NCBI GenBank assembly: GCA_036897445.1
Contig: JAYMTL010000013.1
Location: forward strand, 149,102-213,101
Direction of reading: 5' to 3'
Origin: Pelargonium tetragonum
Taxonomy: Eukaryota; Streptophyta; Magnoliopsida; Geraniales; Geraniaceae
DNA length: 64,000 bases
Under the pieces are notes generated by a model. That model did not search any database, was not told the DNA's origin, and saw nothing but the letters and a program-made list of their open reading frames with translations. Positions 58,617-64,000 of the stretch are shown here, piece by piece. Position 1 is the first letter of the stretch. Every line of letters begins with the position of its first letter. Both the position numbers and the translations under genes were made by a program.

Positions 58617-58800
58617 TGGAGATGGGTATCATAATGGCTCTATACACAATCTAAATACTATGGGAATATAAGCTCCCTTACTAGTGTGCCAGTCGGGAAG
58701 AGAGATATAAGACTATAACTACTAAGCCGTCTACTCTCTAGCGATAAACCCAAAGTACAATGAGTAAGATCTCTTAATCCATTAGAACCCATACCTATTT
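58617..58800 (+). repeat. CAGTCGGGA family, core copy P5
   Basis: Boxes: GATGGGTATCATAATGGCTC, TATACACAATCTAAA, ACTATGGGAATATAAGCTCCC, CAGTCGGGA (58690-58698), AGAGAGATATAAGAC, CTACTAAGCCG, CTCTCTAGCGATAAACCC, AAAGTACAATGAGTAAGATC, CTTAATCCATTAGAACCC. It is the most complete copy and a good reference for the family. AGAGAG and CTCTCT could pair over a loop of about 35 bases. Confidence 0.8.
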
Positions 58801-61069
58801 AGATGTATATATATATTACCTTAACAATACTATAAAATACTAGCTATGAAGGAAAGACAATAAAACAAAGATGTAGGGAATAAGAGAGCTAAAGTAATGA
58901 GTTAGGGTTTTCTTCTCTTTTCTGATCTGGGTAAAGAGAGTTACCCGTACCTAAGCGCTCAGTGAGTACTATAGAAAAACATGTACTATATCTTGCTAGT
59001 CTCTTACATTATATAGCCTTTTTGGTAATTACTTATCAAGTGTAGTGTATATAAATCATTATTCACCAGAAGGCCTGCCTTCCTCTGTTATAACTCTAGT
59101 AAGAATCCTTTTTAAAGGAAAGCAGAGACTTTACTCTTTAACTTCTGTATATACGCGTAAAAAAGTCTCGTCCTTAAGGAAATTCCTATAAAAGAGGTAA
59201 CAAGTGGTAAAAAGCGATTCTAGATAGTAACTTTAGCGTTGTTTGTTTTAACCTGTATTCGGTATCCTCAGCCTTTCTTTTCGAAACTGTTTGCTTAATC
59301 TTTTAGTATTATACTATACTTTTATTCTGAAGTTAAGGTAATAAAATGAAGTAAGGGGGCTCTTGGTTTAACAAGGAGTTGACTAGAGCTGAGGTGGTAA
59401 ATAAAAATATACAGGTACCCTCCCTAAATACCCTTAAAAGCATTGCCAGAATACTAAGAAAGAGAATCCTGTCATGGATAAAACATAGAGTATCCCTTTT
59501 TTGTTTAGAATATTAAACTTTACCCCAGCAAGACTAGATTTTCATAAAAAAGAGCCCGCGAAAATCCCGGGATGGACACTCCTCTCTCCTAGAATCTCCG
59601 ACTTAAATCTTAAATTAAAGAAATATATGAATCTCGAGAAAGTAACTCTTTAATTACAATTACCAGCAATCAAAAAGATAGGCCTTGTAAAACTCTCTTC
59701 TAACTGGATAGGTATAGATAGCAAATAGAAGGAATAGAATGAAATTACAATTTTCTTTTTCATTCGAATGTATATAATAGAAAAACTTTTATTCAGTAAG
59801 CATTAAGCTATAACTCCTAATTGTCCTGTATCAGAAACGTGCTCTTAAAATACAAAAAGGACACTCAACTAAAAAAAGAAGGTAATTTCACATATGTATT
59901 TTTGACTAGACTTTTCCGGGAAAGCTTTGACCTATAAGTATATAGAATTTCAGCTATATCTAATTTACTTCATTCTTTAAGAAAATACCTAAAAGGTTTA
60001 TCGAGACGTAAATCTCTGACTAAGACAAAAAATACAAGGCATTTCTCTCCTTATAATATGAGTTCTCTTTCTGAGAGTGTAGTATTTCCTCGGGCTGCGA
60101 AACTAAAAAAGTAACCGAGTATAGAATCTAGAAAACTACCCTATATTTAATTCTTGTCAGGTATAAACATAAAAAAGTCAAAACCTAAGTTTACGATGCT
60201 GCTTAGTTTAAAGGTTATGTAAAAAGAGATATTCTGCAGCCCCTAACAATACTCCTACAAAACAACCTTAAGGTCATAAGCACAAAGTTACTCCTATATA
60301 CATACCGCTAGTGTAATCCGGGAGCCCCTTAATTAGAAGAAAATTTTTCTTGTACATTCATGTTTCTTATAGTTCTAAATTTAAGGAATAAGTAACAAAT
60401 TATGGAGCCCCCTTTACCCCGCGGATAAAGAGTTTGACGATAAAAAAATACCTGGTTCAAATTAGTTATCTATCGTAGCTATATTAAACAGGGATCCTTT
60501 TCAGTAACATCTTTATTATCTTCTCAAAAAACAAAAGCTAAAGAGAGTATTCTACTGTAACGGAATAAAACTTTAACAAAGTTAGTTAGGATTCTCCTTC
60601 ACTTATAGTCAGGTAAGTGTAAATGTACCCTTTTATTGGCAGTTTGGCTACCTCTTTCGGGATGTTGTGATATACCTTTTGAAGCCTTTTAAACAGTTCC
60701 TGTGTTTTAGGTTACTTCTGAAACCGGTTATTTTGAAAAATCTTACTAGGATTCTAGTTCTCGCAAAGATAGGGGGTTCCCCTTACTATAAACTTAAATT
60801 CTGCAATTCCGGATTTTATTATATTTATGGGCCTTGATCTTTCCTTTTGAAACTCTACCCTGGCTTTAGAGAAAAAAGCATCTTCTTAGTCATAATACCG
60901 GACCTCTTTTCTTCCTACTTACTTTCAGACTCTTCAGAACTAATCGGATGCAGATTTAGGGTTCCTTTTTATAGACTTTTCCCTCTTCCTAATTCACTCA
61001 AGGAAAATCAATTAACTACACTTCTTATAGGAGAAGAAAACCTTACTTAGTAGTGACTCTAACTTATCC
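58801..61069. other. Gene-free background DNA
   Basis: Begins with a TATATATATATTA run and returns to background texture. No gene was recognised; the 60847-61050 frame (67 codons, TTG start) has no motif. A GGTTCAAAT box near 60454 has no D arm upstream. Confidence 0.45.
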
Positions 61070-61205
61070 CCAGGAATCCCTATCTTATTCTGCATACCTT
61101 CTTTAGTTAGAGCCCCTTGCTTATCTTCGATACCTTCATACTTTTCTTAGGAGCTAGCCCCTTATAGCTGCTTACTTATGAGTGTTCCCGAAATCTGACG
61201 ATTAC
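61070..61205 (-). repeat. Reverse-oriented family fragment (linker part)
   Basis: TTATCTTCGATACC, CTTAGGAGCTAGCCCCTTATAGCTGC and nearby T/C-rich runs match linker segments of the reverse block at 62.6 and 15.38 kb (CTTAGGAGCTATA). No core boxes were found, so it is a weak partial. Confidence 0.35.
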
Positions 61206-62530
61206 CTTAGTGGATCTTTTTCTTTTTAGGGTCTTGAAGGCGGAAATCTGATGAAAGTGGTAGAGACTCCGCTTTCAGGCTTACAAGAAAGCAGGAAAAA
61301 AAGTAAAGAGATTTCAGAAAAGCCTCTCTTTAATAAATTAAATTACAGGATTTTATCAAGTTTTTGATCTAAATAGAAAGATACTATACTGGCATTCAAG
61401 GATATATACCTGTTTACAGACCGCCCCAAAAGAAATAAAGATATTTATATAATTGTTAAAAAGTTGAACAAAGATCTAGAAAGAGTCAAAACCTAGATTT
61501 TTCTCACCCTTTTTAGAAAGGAAAAAACCTTTAAACTCCGCCCACATCTCGGATATCTCGGAAATTCTATAAAAACGCAGAACTAAAGAGTACCCCTTAA
61601 AATTTTCTTTTTAAGTCTTATAATTTTACGTAAAAGGAGTGGCTAGCTTATAGAGTGAGGTTCCTAAAGGGGGAAGGGCCCTGTTTAGGTTATTAAGGGC
61701 CTCTAAGTTCCCGGGTTCTGAAACAGTTTAGCTACTAAGGAAAACTCGAAAAGTCTAACCCAATTTAAACGAAAGCAACTTGATTTTAATATACGACTTC
61801 GGTAAGGAAAAGCTTTGTAAATTGGAAAAACAGGGGACATTAAGAGCTTCTAAAACCCCGGAAATAAAGTCCGAAGAAAAAGAACTCTAACGTCCCACGC
61901 ACTCTTTATTAGGTTTAAAGAGCTAAGAGTTGACATAGGGTAAACTAAGTAATTGCGGAGGGGTATAACCTCTCTAATTTCATATATAGGCGTTACCCAT
62001 TTGTTTCAAAGGATAATTATATGGTTATAGAATGCTTTTTGTCAAGTCCAAGGTGCCCGGGCCCCCTTTGTGTGTTTTTATGAGTGCGCGGGATTATGTA
62101 TCTATAAATTTCTTTACAAGGTTGTGTCTCCCTTACTTCTTATTAGGTGGCCGAGTCACTTTACTTTTGTTATACGGGCCTACGACTTCCTTAGAAAAAC
62201 CCCGAGGAGATTGCCCCCATTCAAGCATCCCTATTAGGTAGGTTTCCCAGGTCTTAAAAAGAAGAATACTTGATATAGAAATTGGCAGGATTGCTAAATG
62301 AAATTTGTGGAGAAGTTTGTCCCTTGGATGTATTCTAGAGTTCAATTTTCTCGGGTATTTTTATCTAATGTAATAAGTTAAGCTACAATTTCCTTATGAA
62401 AATTCAAGAGTAAGAGTACAAGAAGACCCTGTTTAGATATTTCTAGTCAAATTTGCAAAAGGGCTCTCTTAAAGGAGAACTCTGTTCAAAATAAGAGTAA
62501 CCGACGTAAGAGAAAAGAATTGCCTGCGCG
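61206..62530. other. Gene-free background DNA
   Basis: Overlapping frames at 62032-62241 (plus) and 62133-62345 (minus) are short and unrecognised. I see nothing else in it. Confidence 0.45.
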
Positions 62531-62920
62531 AGGTTTGCCTTACTCTAAACCACACCTTTCTTAGTCCGTATCTCTATCTTCTAAGTCTGCAGCTATTATA
62601 CCTTCTTTCTTAGGAGCTATAAGACTTGTTTTGGGGGTCTCTGTCTTATGGAGCTTATAACCGTCTTCCTGCCTTAGTTGTTATTGTATAGGGACGGTAC
62701 AAACCCTATAAAGTCTAGAGAGATTTACTGTATCCGACCGTAGGCATCCGAAGGAAATGTAAAGAGTATACAAAAAGAAACCTACTTAGGTTATAGCCAA
62801 CATCTATTGCTTATTCGTACTCTTGCTCTCTTACTTAATCTTCGGCCCTCTATTTTACTCTTTATCTTCGATACCTATTCTCTTTCTCTGTAAAAAAAAC
62901 CTTAACGAAGGGAATTAGAA
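62531..62920 (-). repeat. Reverse-oriented CAGTCGGGA family: linker and diverged core
   Basis: Linker parts (CTTAGGAGCTATAAG at about 62610; CTTAGTTGTTATTGTA at about 62673) surround a diverged core with TCTAGAGAGATTTAC at 62714-62728, ATCCGACCG at 62732-62740 and CCGAAGGAAATG at 62748-62759. TTTATCTTCGATACC near 62860 starts another block. The order fits the family on the minus strand, with heavy divergence. Confidence 0.45.
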
Positions 62921-64000
62921 AGCTTTCTATAGGATATATCTGATTCCCATAAAAAAGTCTATAGCTTAACCAACCCGCTTGGAAATTGGATTCTCCAATT
63001 ACTCTATTCCTACTAAAAACCCGGGGATTCTCGTAAAAAGTTACTGGTGTAGAATACCCTATTCAATAAACTTAATGAAAATTTCCTTGATCAGTGAAAG
63101 AAAGCCTCTAATGCAACAACAACTTATTATACTAACTCGCTTCTTACCCATAACTTGTATCTTATTCAGACCTACACCTTGCTTCTTATCTTAATAGCGA
63201 GACCCACCCTTTCATAAACTCCTATTTATCTTTATACGTTATGCGTTTAGCTTGTAATAGGGAAACAGGAATAACTTAAAATGAAATAGATATCAAGACC
63301 TGAAGGTGTGTTAAAAAAAGAACTTCTAGAAAAATGGGTTTTTGTACAGAAATAAAAGATAAAAAGTTATTGCTTATAAGTATTCTAAGGCCTGATTTTG
63401 GTTTATGGAGCACTATTTCGGACCCCTTTCTTACCTTACTTAGCTGTATATTTTGTATAAAGTAGAACCATTAAAAACTCGCAAAACGAACCAGGGAGTT
63501 GTTACCCAGCAGGAGTCCCGTGTGCTTGAAACAAGAGCCATAACCTAACTGCAGTATCTTTCTTAAGCTCCCTTTTGAAGGATGTTATACCAAAATTAAC
63601 AGAACCCCCTAGAGTATTGTACCCTTAACGGATCCTTTTCTACTGAAAGGCCTAAGCCAAGAGGAGAGGTTCCGCTACTCTAAAAAAAGAACTAACTCTT
63701 TGTCGCAACACTAGGAACATGTCCCTATTTTAGTTCAGATTTAAATAGTCAATTTGTATATAACTTCTCTAATTATGCTTACTTTATTATAGACACAGCA
63801 ATGTGTTAACATATTAGCAACGTTTTGGGCACCCCTACATAAAGATAAACTCTGCAATTTATATGTTCAGGAAAAGCGGAATTCTTAGAGCACCAGATTA
63901 TTATAAGTACATAGGTATGCAAGCGTTTCAAGGAGCCCCGTATATAAAAAGTATATACCTTATTTCAAATTAGACTCCTACGTACATAAATTAGGTCTAA
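62921..64000. other. Gene-free background DNA
   Basis: The 62979-63194 frame (71 codons) starts with ATG-like or alternative codons and has no family motif. A GGAGTCC motif lies at 63512-63518. The window ends inside this stretch. Confidence 0.45.

Noticed and set aside
54416-58800. CRISPR array
   Set aside because: Units are 0.4-1.3 kb with long diverged cores and no short regular spacers; no cas-like frame exists.
54866-58800. Protein-domain repeat (TYGN-PS-SRE-like reading of the cores)
   Set aside because: The reading needs TAA/TAG as sense codons and different frames in different copies because the internal spacer varies by one base; conservation is at DNA level.

Overview
This window holds no gene that I can recognise. 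Reading frames under the standard code are short: the longest start-to-stop frame is about 125 codons. At roughly one-third G+C (counted on sampled lines) stops fall about every 13-14 codons, so a few frames of that size are expected by chance in six frames of 64 kb. I found no conserved respiratory, photosynthetic, ribosomal or polymerase motif, no rRNA core, no operon layout and no CRISPR-type array.

The window does hold tRNA-like sequences of bacterial/organellar type. These are Asp(GUC) at 25863, His(GUG) at 43147, a Met-type body with a Lys(CUU) anticodon at 45790, and weaker Lys/Gln-, Phe-, Glu-, Gly- and class II-like relics. The Asp, His and Met bodies resemble plastid tRNAs, which is the set commonly found as plastid-derived tRNAs in flowering-plant mitochondria. 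With the huge gene-free spacers, this favours intergenic DNA of a large, AT-rich plant-type mitochondrial genome. A bloated plastid genome or organelle-derived nuclear DNA cannot be excluded. That assignment is inference.

The main structure is a dispersed repeat family. Five good cores lie on one strand at 54.87-58.80 kb, each with an identical CAGTCGGGA box and an ordered set of flanking boxes. A partial tail lies at 54.42 kb and a deleted core at 58.24 kb. Reverse-oriented relatives lie near 1.8, 15.3, 32.2, 52.4, 53.4-54.2, 61.1 and 62.5 kb, so orientation flips near 54.2-54.4 kb. Spacers between cores carry an A/C-rich linker, a pyrimidine tract and a purine tract. Spacing between boxes varies by single bases, so the conservation is at nucleotide level and not that of a reading frame.

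Region by region: 0-15 kb is background with one reverse copy and two tRNA relics. 15-32 kb is background plus reverse copies at both ends and the Asp-type tRNA. 32-48 kb is background with four tRNA-like sequences, several hairpins and one copy of a 43-bp exact repeat. 48-64 kb holds the repeat array, its reverse relatives and the second 43-bp copy. The background itself is rich in short motifs (GGAGTCC/GGACTCC, CCCTGCTTTT-type boxes, TATAAAAAAGGGG), which suggests that it too is built from worn-out short repeats.
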